Notes under the pieces: generated by a model
Told to the model about the DNA's origin: nothing
What the model saw: only the letters and a program-made list of their open reading frames with translations
The model's database searches: none
Shown here: in pieces, positions 17,065 to 25,330 of the stretch
How positions within the stretch are numbered: the stretch's first letter is position 1
Layout: every line of letters starts with the position of its first letter
Source of the DNA: an uncultured Clostridium sp.
GTDB lineage: Bacteria; Cyanobacteriota; Vampirovibrionia; Gastranaerophilales; Gastranaerophilaceae
Direction: 5' to 3'
Length of the DNA stretch: 61,464 bases
Assembly: GCA_905212085.1 (NCBI GenBank)
Contig: CAJMDF010000006.1
Coordinates: 1 to 61,464, forward strand
Translations under genes and position numbers: made by a program

Positions 17065-17739
17065 TTAGTAATAGGTTATTTTCCAACCGTCATTAATAAC
17101 TCTTGCTGTACAAGTTAATCCTGATGCAGCTTTATTACAATTATAGGTATTATCAATTCCACTTGGAACAATTTCCCTATCGTTTAAGACAAATGCAAAT
17201 ATATCACGTCCCATTTGATTTGGGTAAGCATTGCCATTTACATCAATTATAAATACAACTGAATCTTTGTCTACATTTACGCCAAACTCTGAGCGAACAA
17301 TATCTTTTGGATAAACATTTATGATTACATTCATCCCATCTACAAGAGTAAACATATATTGATACATTTGAGCTCTTGTTAAATAAATTTTACCACTCAA
17401 AAATTTAGTAGGATATTGCCAACATCCAGTAGCATTAGAACAATCTCTTACGACCTTGAAATATGGCCTATAGTAAGAAAAAGCAAGCGCAGACGAATCC
17501 TGGGAATATTCATCTAACCCCCAATAATTCGGAGATGACCTATCTAAAATTACAAACATTGTAACCTGGCTGATAGATGTATAAATCTTTTTCAATGCTA
17601 CGATATTTTTTGTATCACTTATTTTTGCAAATAATCCAAATATAGTTAAAGAAGCAATGACCCCAATTATAGCAAGAGTAAACAATACTTCTGACATAGT
17701 CAGGCCGGAACGTTTTTGGAATATACTTCTATAATTCAT
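17065..17739 (-). CDS. Prepilin-like protein (LTMSE variant)
   Basis: A 224-residue prepilin with leader MNYRSIFQKRSG and then LTMSEVLFTLAIIGVIASLT. The cleavage site has Leu rather than Phe at +1 and keeps Glu at +5. The globular domain shares with its neighbour at 17866 the YWGLDE, PYFKVVRDC, CWQYPTKFL and DVNGNAYPNQMGRDIFAF blocks, so the two arose by duplication. Three or more Cys could form disulfides in the periplasm. It lies 126 bases downstream of the paralogue in the same direction. It is probably a minor pilin or pseudopilin (inference). Confidence 0.85.
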   Translation of the reverse strand: MNYRSIFQKRSGLTMSEVLFTLAIIGVIASLTIFGLFAKISDTKNIVALKKIYTSISQVTMFVILDRSSPNYWGLDEYSQDSSALAFSYYRPYFKVVRDCSNATGCWQYPTKFLSGKIYLTRAQMYQYMFTLVDGMNVIINVYPKDIVRSEFGVNVDKDSVVFIIDVNGNAYPNQMGRDIFAFVLNDREIVPSGIDNTYNCNKAASGLTCTARVINDGWKITYY

Positions 17740-17865
17740 AAGACTAAATCGCCTCCTATCTTTCTGATAAAAGACTTACCATTTCAACAATACATATAAT
17801 AAATATATACCCAAAAATGTCAAATATATAACAAATTATAAAGAAAAATTAAAATAATAAAATCA

Positions 17866-18579
17866 CTAATCTAAATATTCAATAGTCCAACCGTCTTTAA
17901 TAATTTTAGCAGTACACATCCATCCGTTTCCGCTGGAACTACAATCCCCATCATCAACTGCAGCAAGTCCAGCCGGTTGCAAACCTTTATGGGTAACTAT
18001 AAAAGCAAAAATATCTCGGCCTATTTGATTTGGTAATTTATCAGCGTTAACATCTACCCAAAATACCAAACAATCATAGTCAATATCTGTTCCCATACCA
18101 AAATTTGATTGAATTTGCGAAGCAGGATAAATATCCATTAAAATATTCACCCCATCAGGCAAAGTAAATGCAAATTGGCACCAACTTGAATCATGTGCAG
18201 ACCAATACACAGTACCATTCAAATATTTCGTAGGATAAGCCCAACAACCAGAATCATTTTGACATTCCCGCATCATATTAAAATAGGGTTTGTAATAATT
18301 ATAAATTTGAGTAACTACAACATCGTCATTATCAACCATACCCCAATATTCAGGGCCTTCATGCTCTGATATTACTAGATTTGTTGCTTGTTGCAATACA
18401 GAATACGTTTTTTTTAAAGATGACATATTCTTTTGATCAGAAATTTTTTGATTTAACGATGGCATAGTCATTGCTGCTACAACGCCAATAATACCGATAG
18501 TAATTAATACTTCCGCTAAAGTAAAACCCTTATGAATAATCTCACCTGTAAAAAGCTTATGCACATATATATTATACAA
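17866..18579 (-). CDS. Prepilin-like protein
   Basis: Prepilin with IIHKG|FTLAEVLITIGIIGV and a globular domain paralogous to 17065 (shared YWGM, PYFNMMREC, CWAYPTKYLNG and PNQIGRDIFAF). The start is uncertain: the open frame begins at TTG 18579, a GTG lies at codon 6, and an AGGTGAG ribosome-like site precedes ATT codons just before IHKG. The leader is therefore 4 to 18 residues. It is divergent from bioF, with about 60 bases between. Confidence 0.83.
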   Translation of the reverse strand: MYNIYVHKLFTGEIIHKGFTLAEVLITIGIIGVVAAMTMPSLNQKISDQKNMSSLKKTYSVLQQATNLVISEHEGPEYWGMVDNDDVVVTQIYNYYKPYFNMMRECQNDSGCWAYPTKYLNGTVYWSAHDSSWCQFAFTLPDGVNILMDIYPASQIQSNFGMGTDIDYDCLVFWVDVNADKLPNQIGRDIFAFIVTHKGLQPAGLAAVDDGDCSSSGNGWMCTAKIIKDGWTIEYLD

Positions 18580-18639
18580 TTTTTTTTAATAGAATGCAAT
18601 ATGGACTTTTAGGAACTTTTATCATAAATTTAAATAGTT

Positions 18640-19764
18640 ATGCTTAATTCATATAATAAAATATTGGAAAACTTAAAAAATAATTCTCACTTCAGAGATA
18701 TAAAAGATTTTGAGGGAAAAGACGAAAAATTCATTTATTTTAAAGGGAAAAAACTATTAAATTTATCTTCAAATAATTATCTCAATTTTGCTGATAATAA
18801 AAAAATTACAGAAGAATTTTTAGAATTTGCTGGCCCCAAATACTCTTTTGGGAGTGCTTCTGCAAGGTTACTCACAGGCACCCTACCAGTATATAAAGAT
18901 TTAGAGAATTTAATTTCAACATTATTTAATAAAGAAAAAACTCTTTTATTCAACAGTGGATACCACGCAAATGTTGGGATTAACAGCTCTATTGCAGGTA
19001 AAAAAGATGTAATTTTTTCGGACAAACTCAACCATGCCAGCATAATTGACGGAATGAAATTATCTGATGGAAAATTTTTCAGATACCCGCATAACAATAT
19101 GGAAGCTCTCGAAAAATTGTTAATCAGAGAACGTAAAAATTATGACAATGCAATTATTGTATCAGAAAGTGTTTTCTCAATGGATGGAGATATCGCCGAT
19201 TTAGAAAAATTAGTAGAGCTGAAAGAAAAATATAATTGCATATTAATTCTTGATGAAGCTCACGCATTTGGAGTTTTTGGAAAAAATGGACTTGGGGTTA
19301 CAGAAACTCTAGGCATAACTGATAAAGTAGATTTAATTATCGGAACATTTGGTAAAGCTATAGGGTCAATGGGAGCTTTTGCAACTGGGAATTACACACT
19401 AATTGAATATTTGATAAATAGAGCTAGATCATTTATTTTTTCTACAGCACTCCCTCCTATAAATATTGCTTTTTCAAAATGGATTATTGAAAACAAACTA
19501 CCAAATACTTATGAAAAAAGAATGAATATGCTTGAATTAGGTAAAAAAGCAGGGAGTGAAAGCCATATTATTCCGATAATAATAGGCGGGAACAAAGAAA
19601 CCGTAGATACTTGTAATATTTTATACCAAAACGGCTATTTCACTTTGCCTATCAGACCTCCAACCGTACCTGAAGGCACTTCAAGATTGAGACTTTCACT
19701 GACTACAGATATTAATGAAAAGGAATTATTCGATGCAATCTCATTGGCTAAACAGACAAAATAA
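18640..19764 (+). CDS. bioF: 8-amino-7-oxononanoate synthase
   Basis: A 374-residue PLP enzyme of the alpha-oxoamine synthase family. It condenses pimeloyl-ACP or pimeloyl-CoA with L-alanine, the first step of the biotin ring pathway. Visible motifs: NYLNF, GSASARLLTGT, the cofactor-stacking region FNSGYHANVG, DEAHAFGVFG with the PLP-nitrogen Asp, and TFGKAIGSMGA with the PLP Lys. The bioG start lies inside its 3' end, so the genes are translationally coupled. bioA, bioD and bioB are not in the window. Confidence 0.93.
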   Translation: MLNSYNKILENLKNNSHFRDIKDFEGKDEKFIYFKGKKLLNLSSNNYLNFADNKKITEEFLEFAGPKYSFGSASARLLTGTLPVYKDLENLISTLFNKEKTLLFNSGYHANVGINSSIAGKKDVIFSDKLNHASIIDGMKLSDGKFFRYPHNNMEALEKLLIRERKNYDNAIIVSESVFSMDGDIADLEKLVELKEKYNCILILDEAHAFGVFGKNGLGVTETLGITDKVDLIIGTFGKAIGSMGAFATGNYTLIEYLINRARSFIFSTALPPINIAFSKWIIENKLPNTYEKRMNMLELGKKAGSESHIIPIIIGGNKETVDTCNILYQNGYFTLPIRPPTVPEGTSRLRLSLTTDINEKELFDAISLAKQTK

Positions 19765-20383
19765 CTATAAACTTATAATATTTTTTGCAGGCTGGAGCTT
19801 TGACTATAAGCCCTTTGAATTTCTAAAATGCGGGAATTTTGATGTTTTAATAATTTATGACTACAATGATTTAGAGCTCCCTCAAATTCCCGAATATAAG
19901 GAATACTTCTTAATCAGCTGGTCAATGGGCGTATATACCTCATATATTTTGAAAGATAAGTTACCAAAATTTACAAAAAAAATTGCAATCAACGGAACAC
20001 CATTCCCAGTTAATGATGAATATGGAATTCCGCTAAAACCTTTTATCCTAACTTTAAGACACGCAAAAACAGGACTGGAAGGGAAATTCTATCAAAATAT
20101 CTTTGATTTGAAAGAGGAATATGAAAGGTATACTAAAACACCTGTTGAAAGACCTATTGATAATCGAGTATCAGAATTAAATTCTCTATACTCTAAAATT
20201 AAATCAACAGAGATTTCATACCAAAATTATTTTGACACAGCAATTATAAGCAATAATGATAAAATTATACCGACAAAAAATCAAATAAATTTCTGGAAAG
20301 GGAAAGCTGATATTAGAACTGTTGAAAGCGGTCATTTTCTTTACTATAATTTTACCAGCTGGAATGAAATATTATGCAAATAA
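19733..20383 (+). CDS. bioG: Pimeloyl-ACP methyl ester carboxylesterase BioG
   Basis: A 216-residue alpha/beta-hydrolase-like protein of the BioG/DUF452 family. The oxyanion region FFAGWSFDYKPFEF and nucleophile elbow SWSMGVY are clear, with the late His in VESGHFLYYNF. BioG removes the methyl group that BioC adds, releasing pimeloyl-ACP for BioF. I choose ATG 19733 (MQSHWLNRQ), which has AAGGA nine bases upstream, over ATG 19715. The start lies 32 bases inside bioF and the end overlaps bioC by 10 bases. Confidence 0.88.
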   Translation: MQSHWLNRQNNYKLIIFFAGWSFDYKPFEFLKCGNFDVLIIYDYNDLELPQIPEYKEYFLISWSMGVYTSYILKDKLPKFTKKIAINGTPFPVNDEYGIPLKPFILTLRHAKTGLEGKFYQNIFDLKEEYERYTKTPVERPIDNRVSELNSLYSKIKSTEISYQNYFDTAIISNNDKIIPTKNQINFWKGKADIRTVESGHFLYYNFTSWNEILCK

Positions 20384-21114
20384 ATCCAAAATTAATTAAA
20401 AAACAATTTGAAAAAAGTCTTGATACATACAATCAAAATGCACTAGTCCAAAAAATAATGGCTGAAAAATTGATTGAAGAACTATCTAAAATAAAAAAAG
20501 ATTTCACAAATATCTTGGAACTTGGCAGCGGTGCAGGACTTTTAACGAAAGAATTAGTAAAAAAAATAAATTTCCAAACATATTCAGCTAACGATTTAAT
20601 TGAAAAATCAAAAAATTTTGTCAATACTATAATTCCAAATGCTACTTTCTATTGTGGTAATGCACAGAAAATTAAACCATCAAAAAAAATGGATTTAATA
20701 ATTTCAAATGCAATGTTCCAATGGTTTAATGACTTGGATAAAACAAGTCTTCATTACAAAAATATTCTAAATCCGGATGGTATACTGGCTTTTTCAACTT
20801 TTTCAAAAGAAAATTTTAAAGAAATTCGAAATTTAACAGGTCTATCTCTTGAATATAAAACTCTTGATGAAATAACAAAAATATTTGAGAAAAACTACAA
20901 AATATTACATTCGGAAGAATTTACATATAAAATAAATTTTTCAAACCCACTAGAATTACTTGCTCATATGAAAAACACAGGAGTAAACTCTCTCACGGCA
21001 AAACATTGGACATTTAAAGAAGTTAAAGAATTCTGTGACAAATATAAAAATACATACCCTGAAATTACACTTACATACTCTCCTATAATCTTTATCTGCA
21101 AAAAATTTAAATAA
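20374..21114 (+). CDS. bioC: Malonyl-ACP O-methyltransferase BioC
   Basis: A 246-residue SAM-dependent methyltransferase. It opens with the BioC-type KKQFEKSLDTYNQNALVQ, has SAM motif I LELGSGAGLLT, and DLIISNAMFQWFND, the BioC-type motif for the free-acid substrate. It methylates malonyl-ACP to disguise it as a fatty acid primer; two elongation rounds then give pimeloyl-ACP methyl ester, which BioG cleaves. It is the last gene of the bioF-bioG-bioC operon and overlaps bioG by 10 bases. Confidence 0.93.
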   Translation: MQINPKLIKKQFEKSLDTYNQNALVQKIMAEKLIEELSKIKKDFTNILELGSGAGLLTKELVKKINFQTYSANDLIEKSKNFVNTIIPNATFYCGNAQKIKPSKKMDLIISNAMFQWFNDLDKTSLHYKNILNPDGILAFSTFSKENFKEIRNLTGLSLEYKTLDEITKIFEKNYKILHSEEFTYKINFSNPLELLAHMKNTGVNSLTAKHWTFKEVKEFCDKYKNTYPEITLTYSPIIFICKKFK

Positions 21115-21237
21115 ATTTCTAATTTATACAAAAATAAATACAACCAATTGTGTATTCTACTTTGTAAAGAAAAAACATATAATATTTACATAAATCCATG
21201 TTTATTATTACATGTGGATAAAAAGGATAGGTAACAA

Positions 21238-21882
21238 TTGTTAAATAATTTTGAAAGTTTTGATAATTCTGAAACATCAGTAAGAAAATCAGCCCTAATC
21301 CAAGAAAGAATAGGGCTTGTATCCACTCACATGTACAAACAGTTTTTGGATTATCAACATGCAAATGTAAATACAAATGAAATATTTACAAGAATGATAG
21401 ATAACTTGCAAATAGTAGTTGATACACTAAAAGAAGCCTTTTCTTCAAGGAATGTAACAACTCAAAATATCTATGTAGACACTGATCCTCAAAAATCAGT
21501 CGTAATTGTAAATATTCTTTGGCATAAAATGAGTTTTACAACAAGATGCAACTACCAACCTCAAGCTCTTTACAGAGAAGACGGACAACATCTGTTCTCC
21601 AGCAGAATTATGGCAATCAAAGGTAATTATTACGAAATTATGAAAGGTGTCACAGATCACGATGAAGAAATGGGAAAACTTTTGGATAACGAAGTAGCAT
21701 CCCTTTTCATTCCGCCAGAATCAACTCAAAATTCTATTATGAAAATAAGACACCTGCCAAACAGAGAATTTTACCTAAATCAAGTAGATGCACCAAGAGA
21801 ATTTGTCTTAAAAGTAATAGAGACAATCTGTGGCGGAGGTTTCTATCACGAGGAAGGTGCAAGAAAAAGTTTCAATATATAA
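21238..21882 (+). CDS. Hypothetical protein, 214 aa (TTG start)
   Basis: A soluble protein starting at TTG 21238 behind AAAGGATAGG. It has no signal peptide or membrane helix. Segments such as VVIVNILWHKMSFTTRCN and FSSRIMAIKGNYYEIMKGV look like a beta-rich small-molecule or protein-binding domain, but I recognise no family. A TATAAT at 21178 could be its promoter. The prepilin fragment at 21900 starts 17 bases after its stop and shares its transcript. Confidence 0.7.
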   Translation: MLNNFESFDNSETSVRKSALIQERIGLVSTHMYKQFLDYQHANVNTNEIFTRMIDNLQIVVDTLKEAFSSRNVTTQNIYVDTDPQKSVVIVNILWHKMSFTTRCNYQPQALYREDGQHLFSSRIMAIKGNYYEIMKGVTDHDEEMGKLLDNEVASLFIPPESTQNSIMKIRHLPNREFYLNQVDAPREFVLKVIETICGGGFYHEEGARKSFNI

Positions 21883-21899
21883 AAAGAAGGAGAACACCT

Positions 21900-22300
21900 A
21901 TGAATCAAGCCAAGAAGCTAAAAATTGCCCCCCCCCCGAAAAGACTTTATTAAGTAATTTACCAAACAAGCCTATTTTCTTTTTTGACAAAATAAAAAAT
22001 CTTAATGGTAACATAAAATATCATTCTCAAAAATCAGCTTTTACATTAGCAGAAACATTAATTACTATAGGAATTATCGGAATTGTAGCATCAATGACTC
22101 TTCCGTCTCTCATTCAAAATCATAGAGAAAAAGAGACTGTTGCAAAATTAAAGAAAACATATTCAATACTAAATCAAGCTCTCGCAAGTGTAATTAATGA
22201 TACCGGAACAACCTTTGATCAATGGGATTTAGAAGGAGGAGATTCTCCAAATGGTTCTCAAGTACTAGTTGATGACTATTTTAAACCATATAAAAAATAA
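21900..22300 (+). pseudogene. Truncated prepilin with poly-C tract, currently out of frame
   Basis: ATG 21900 sits behind AAGGAG and reads MNQAKKLKIA into a run of ten C (21928-21937), then hits a stop (TTAT TAA). The prepilin frame (KSA|FTLAETLITIGIIGIVASM) is one base off; eleven or eight C would join them into a ~133-residue protein with a ~50-residue leader. The pilin part is also short: it stops after DDYFKPYKK, where paralogues continue with another 120 or more residues of globular domain. It is therefore a phase-variable stub, a decayed gene or a cassette remnant. The reading frame that is open through the tract has no ribosome site and lies within the upstream gene. Confidence 0.65.
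21928..21937 (+). repeat. Poly-C tract (C10), candidate slippage site
   Basis: Ten consecutive C in very AT-rich DNA, placed 28 bases after the ATG of a prepilin-like gene. See the second tract at 32635. Confidence 0.8.
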
Positions 22301-22313
22301 GATGTAAATAAAA

Positions 22314-22541
22314 CTATGATGATAATAACGGTAAAATTAGAGCACATAAAACTGCAGTTACAAAAAGTATAAATAAAATACCTTTTAATGTAATTGCACC
22401 GGGGGTGGAGAACTGTTCCCAAAGAGGAGCTATTTTATCTCCATACTTTTTTTCATTTTTTAAATAATCAATTTCATTTGATATTCTAGAGAAAGTGTTA
22501 TGGATTCTGAATCTATATCTTTGAATTCTTCTTCTCATCAA
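22314..22541 (-). CDS. Small C-tail-anchored membrane protein, 75 aa
   Basis: An Arg-rich N-terminus (MMRRRIQRYRFRIH) and a single C-terminal membrane helix (ITLKGILFILFVTAVLCALI). This suggests a tail-anchored or signal-anchor inner membrane protein with its basic part in the cytoplasm. It begins 8 bases after the stop of the 84-residue gene at 22550, so the two form a two-gene operon. No family recognised. Confidence 0.65.
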   Translation of the reverse strand: MMRRRIQRYRFRIHNTFSRISNEIDYLKNEKKYGDKIAPLWEQFSTPGAITLKGILFILFVTAVLCALILPLLSS

Positions 22542-22549
22542 ATTATCCC

Positions 22550-22804
22550 CTAATCCTCAATAGAAATCTTAGAAGATACTTCAGCAACAATTCTTTGAAT
22601 ATCAGCCCCGCCTATTGCGACCTCTAAAATCAAGGGACTATGGATTAGTACTGTCTCTGAATAATCCATTGTTTCAACATCAATAACATTAAATTCAATA
22701 AAATCTTCACCGGCATACATCAGTTTACCATATTCACTGCCCGTAGCCCATTTAATAAACATGTATTGATTTTCATATTCTTTGAGTTTTTCTACCAGTC
22801 TCAT
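22550..22804 (-). CDS. Hypothetical protein, 84 aa, small beta-barrel-like
   Basis: A short acidic protein with alternating hydrophobic strands (YMFIKWATG, EYGKLMYAGEDFIEFNVID, SETVLIHSPLILEVAIGG), a pattern reminiscent of small SH3/Sm-like barrels. This is a shape impression only, not a family assignment. It is the first gene of an operon with the membrane protein at 22314. A promoter with an overlapping palindrome lies just upstream. Confidence 0.65.
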   Translation of the reverse strand: MRLVEKLKEYENQYMFIKWATGSEYGKLMYAGEDFIEFNVIDVETMDYSETVLIHSPLILEVAIGGADIQRIVAEVSSKISIED

Positions 22805-22826
22805 CCTACATCCCCGTAAATGTCTT

Positions 22827-22863
22827 ACAATATATATTGTAGTGATTTATTTTTATAAGTCAA
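22827..22863 (-). promoter_or_regulatory. Promoter with overlapping operator-like palindrome
   Basis: Reading leftward, TTGACT (22863-22858), a 16-bp spacer and TACAAT (22841-22836) form a promoter for the 22550 gene. The perfect palindrome ACAATATATATTGT (22827-22840) overlaps its -10 region, a classic repressor-site position. Confidence 0.5.
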
Positions 22864-22888
22864 GAAGATAGAAAATCTAAACAAAAAA

Positions 22889-22978
22889 AAGTCACACATC
22901 TTGTGCGACTTGAACAATAATCTTGGGAGGAGATTTGGGGATAGTTGTACATGCATGATAATTCAAGCATGTTTTTTT
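22889..22978 (+). ncRNA. Candidate small RNA or tandem hairpins upstream of aroQ
   Basis: Hairpin AAGTC-A-CACA/TGTG-C-GACTT (22889-22911) is followed by a purine-rich linker containing GGGAGGAG and then by ACATGC/GCATGT (22949-22972) with seven T. The second hairpin is a plausible rightward terminator although no gene precedes it; the first is preceded by A8 and could terminate leftward. Either a ~90-base small RNA or two opposed terminators. Confidence 0.3.
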
Positions 22979-23010
22979 CGTTATACATGAAAGCAAAAAA
23001 TTAATAAAAA

Positions 23011-23039
23011 TTTACAATTGCTTGATTTTATAATATAAT
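23011..23039 (+). promoter_or_regulatory. Sigma-70 promoter for aroQ
   Basis: TTTACA at 23011-23016, a 17-bp spacer and TATAAT at 23034-23039, 20 bases before the aroQ ATG. Confidence 0.7.
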
Positions 23040-23058
23040 AAGAGTATAGAGGTAAATT

Positions 23059-23505
23059 ATGAAAATTCTTATTATAAACGGCGTTAATATGAATATGCTT
23101 GGGTTACGGGAAACTGAAAAGTACGGAACCATGACATTAAAAGATTTAGAAAAAGAATTATATGCTTTTTCTTTTGAAATTGGAATTGATATTGAAACAT
23201 ATCAAAGTAATTTTGAAGGAGAAATTGTAGAAAAAATTCATCAAGCAAAAGACAATTTTAATGGGATTGTAATTAATGCCGGAGCCTATACACACACAAG
23301 TATAGCAATCAGAGATGCCATATCAGCAGTTAACCTCCCAACTGTTGAAATTCATATGACAAATATCTATAAAAGAGAAGAATTCAGACACCATTCATAC
23401 ATTGCACCTGTATGCATAGGGCAGATATCCGGATTTGGGATAAACAGCTATAAATTGGGGCTTAAAGCAGTTGTCGATTATTTAAATACTAATGACAACA
23501 AATAA
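23059..23505 (+). CDS. aroQ: 3-dehydroquinate dehydratase, type II
   Basis: A 148-residue enzyme of the shikimate pathway, converting 3-dehydroquinate to 3-dehydroshikimate as a dodecamer. Visible: the start MKILIINGVNMNMLG, the flexible catalytic lid after it (in type II enzymes LGxREPxxYG; here LGLRETEKYG), QSNFEGEIVEKIH, GIVINAGAYTHTSIAIRDA and the substrate-binding His of VEIHMTN. The ribosome site is AGAGGT. Full length. Confidence 0.96.
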   Translation: MKILIINGVNMNMLGLRETEKYGTMTLKDLEKELYAFSFEIGIDIETYQSNFEGEIVEKIHQAKDNFNGIVINAGAYTHTSIAIRDAISAVNLPTVEIHMTNIYKREEFRHHSYIAPVCIGQISGFGINSYKLGLKAVVDYLNTNDNK

Positions 23506-23525
23506 AAAATTTTTCTTGTTTTTGC

Positions 23526-23551
23526 TCGTCATTGCAATAAAGCAATGACGA
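23526..23551. repeat. Hairpin after aroQ
   Basis: A 10-bp perfect inverted repeat TCGTCATTGC/GCAATGACGA with a six-base loop. There is no immediate T-run, so it may be an intergenic palindromic repeat or a weak terminator. The 11-mer GTCATTGCAAT recurs at about 26340. Confidence 0.5.
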
Positions 23552-23561
23552 ATAAATTGTT

Positions 23562-23921
23562 TTATTTTTGAAACTCTTCAACAAAAGCTTTACTTACAGC
23601 AAGAGCCTTTAATTCTGGGTGTTCAATTCCTGCTTGTGCATATTTTTTTTCTGCCAATTCTGCTATATCAAGAGCCTGTTTTGCTAATTCAGGATTAGCT
23701 GCAAAAACCTTGATATCATTTTCGAGATTATCTACTTTTACAGCAGAACGATCAGCGGGGTTGTCTGGAATATCTTTAATTTCCTTTGCCTGAGCTTCAG
23801 GTTGTTGAGCGGACTGAACATCTTGTACTGTTTCCTGTTTTACTTGTTCAGCTTTTTGCACTTGTGCTTGTGCTTGTTGTGGAATGCTTGGACCTTGCGC
23901 GTTTTTTGGAATTTCGTTCAT
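23562..23921 (-). CDS. Gln/Ala/Glu-rich hypothetical protein, 119 aa
   Basis: The start is ATG 23921 (MNEIPKNAQG) with GAGG about ten bases upstream. The first ~60 residues are Gln/Ala/Pro/Glu-rich and probably disordered or coiled (QQAQAQVQKAEQVKQETVQ). The C-terminal ~55 residues are helical (NPELAKQALDIAELAEKKYA). There is no signal peptide, Cys or known domain. Function unknown. It is convergent with aroQ and divergent from the kinase-like gene. Confidence 0.65.
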   Translation of the reverse strand: MNEIPKNAQGPSIPQQAQAQVQKAEQVKQETVQDVQSAQQPEAQAKEIKDIPDNPADRSAVKVDNLENDIKVFAANPELAKQALDIAELAEKKYAQAGIEHPELKALAVSKAFVEEFQK

Positions 23922-24170
23922 AGTCACATCCTCTTTTCTTTTTCGGGGTTACAGCACTTTGCCGCAACTTTTAATGTATTACTCTTATCTCGTTTTTTGC
24001 TTTAAAACACAAAAAAAAATTTTTTTGCTAGTTTGTAAAAAAAAAATTACAAAAATTAATATAAATTCTTTATTTACAGACTGTTTATGCTATATTTAAA
24101 GTACAAAATGAATTTCTCAAATATATAAATGTTATATAAAGTATACAACATTAAGGAAAGTATTGCAACT

Positions 24171-25301
24171 ATGAATTTTTCTAATTTATTCAGCAACATA
24201 AATCCCAAAGAGGTTATCAAAAATCTTCCTGACGCTGTACTGGTAATAGATTTAGACGGCAAAATCCTATGGGCTAATGATAAAGCTGCAATTATTTTTG
24301 AATGCAAAGCTGCCGAATTAAAAGGGTTAAATTTTGATGAGATAGTCGCAGATGGAGTAACTCTTGCAAGTAAGTCTTATGCAAAAAGGAATTCAGTTGT
24401 AACAGGAGCATTCACTGTCGAAGGGAAAGAATTCTTCGTTGAAATGAATGCTAAAAAATACATTGAACAATATTTTATTACAATAAGAGATATCACTGCA
24501 ATGACAAATGTTCTGACAATAGCAGAAAGAACAGGACGATTAAATAAAGAAAAAAATGTAATGTTCGTTAAATTATCTAACGAATTCAAGTCTCCTTTAC
24601 AATCAATAATAGGTTTTTCACAAGCTCTTTTAGATGGACTTGGCGGTGATATTAATGAAAAACAAAATAAGTATGTAAAAATAATTCATAAAAATTCTTC
24701 TGAATTATTACATTTTATCGATAAATTTATTGAATTCGCTCAAGCGGAATCATCTCTTTTCAACTGTAATATTCAACCTTTTGACATCATCAATACGATA
24801 CAATCTGTTGTAAAGAGTAATGAAAACGCTATAAATGCAAAAAATTTAAATATTGAATATGATCTTGAAGCATTTAGTAAAAAAGTAATATACAATGATG
24901 AAAATATAATAAAAATTATTCTTCAAAATATTATAGAAACATCAATAAAACTAACAGACGTAGGCTCTATAACTATAAAATTAGACTATCCTGACATGGA
25001 ACAATTAGAAAGAACAGGAATAAAAAGAATTAAAGATGTTAACTGTTTTTCTTATTTAAAAATAACTATCACAGATACCGGAATGGGACTTGCTGATTCG
25101 GAGCTTGATGGGATATTTGAGCCTTATACCCAATTGGATAAAACTCATAAAAAGACCTTCTTACGTTCTTTAACTTTGGGTACTGCATACACAATGCTTA
25201 AGCGTATGGGGGGTGCTTTATGGGTAAATTCAGAAGTAATGAAAGGTTCTACCTTCTGTATTATTATACCGATAGAAAAAGAAAATAAGCCGGAAGAATA
25301 A
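24171..25301 (+). CDS. PAS-domain histidine kinase homologue with lost catalytic residues
   Basis: About 376 residues from ATG 24171. Residues 15-115 form a PAS domain (LPDAVLVIDLDGKILWAND). Residues 130-195 resemble HisKA, but the expected SHELRTPL box reads SNEFKSPLQ: the phospho-acceptor His is Asn137. The HATPase region (240-370) keeps the DTGMG Mg/ATP loop (Asp302) and IFEPYTQLDK, but the N-box second Asn is Thr257 (NIIETSIKLT) and the Gly-rich lid is reduced to SLTLGTAY. No membrane helices, so it is cytoplasmic. It probably senses and binds rather than phosphorylates (inference). No response regulator adjoins; the ABC ATPase follows after 29 bases. Confidence 0.8.
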   Translation: MNFSNLFSNINPKEVIKNLPDAVLVIDLDGKILWANDKAAIIFECKAAELKGLNFDEIVADGVTLASKSYAKRNSVVTGAFTVEGKEFFVEMNAKKYIEQYFITIRDITAMTNVLTIAERTGRLNKEKNVMFVKLSNEFKSPLQSIIGFSQALLDGLGGDINEKQNKYVKIIHKNSSELLHFIDKFIEFAQAESSLFNCNIQPFDIINTIQSVVKSNENAINAKNLNIEYDLEAFSKKVIYNDENIIKIILQNIIETSIKLTDVGSITIKLDYPDMEQLERTGIKRIKDVNCFSYLKITITDTGMGLADSELDGIFEPYTQLDKTHKKTFLRSLTLGTAYTMLKRMGGALWVNSEVMKGSTFCIIIPIEKENKPEE

Positions 25302-25330
25302 AAGTTAAAACAATTATAAGAGGGGATTTA

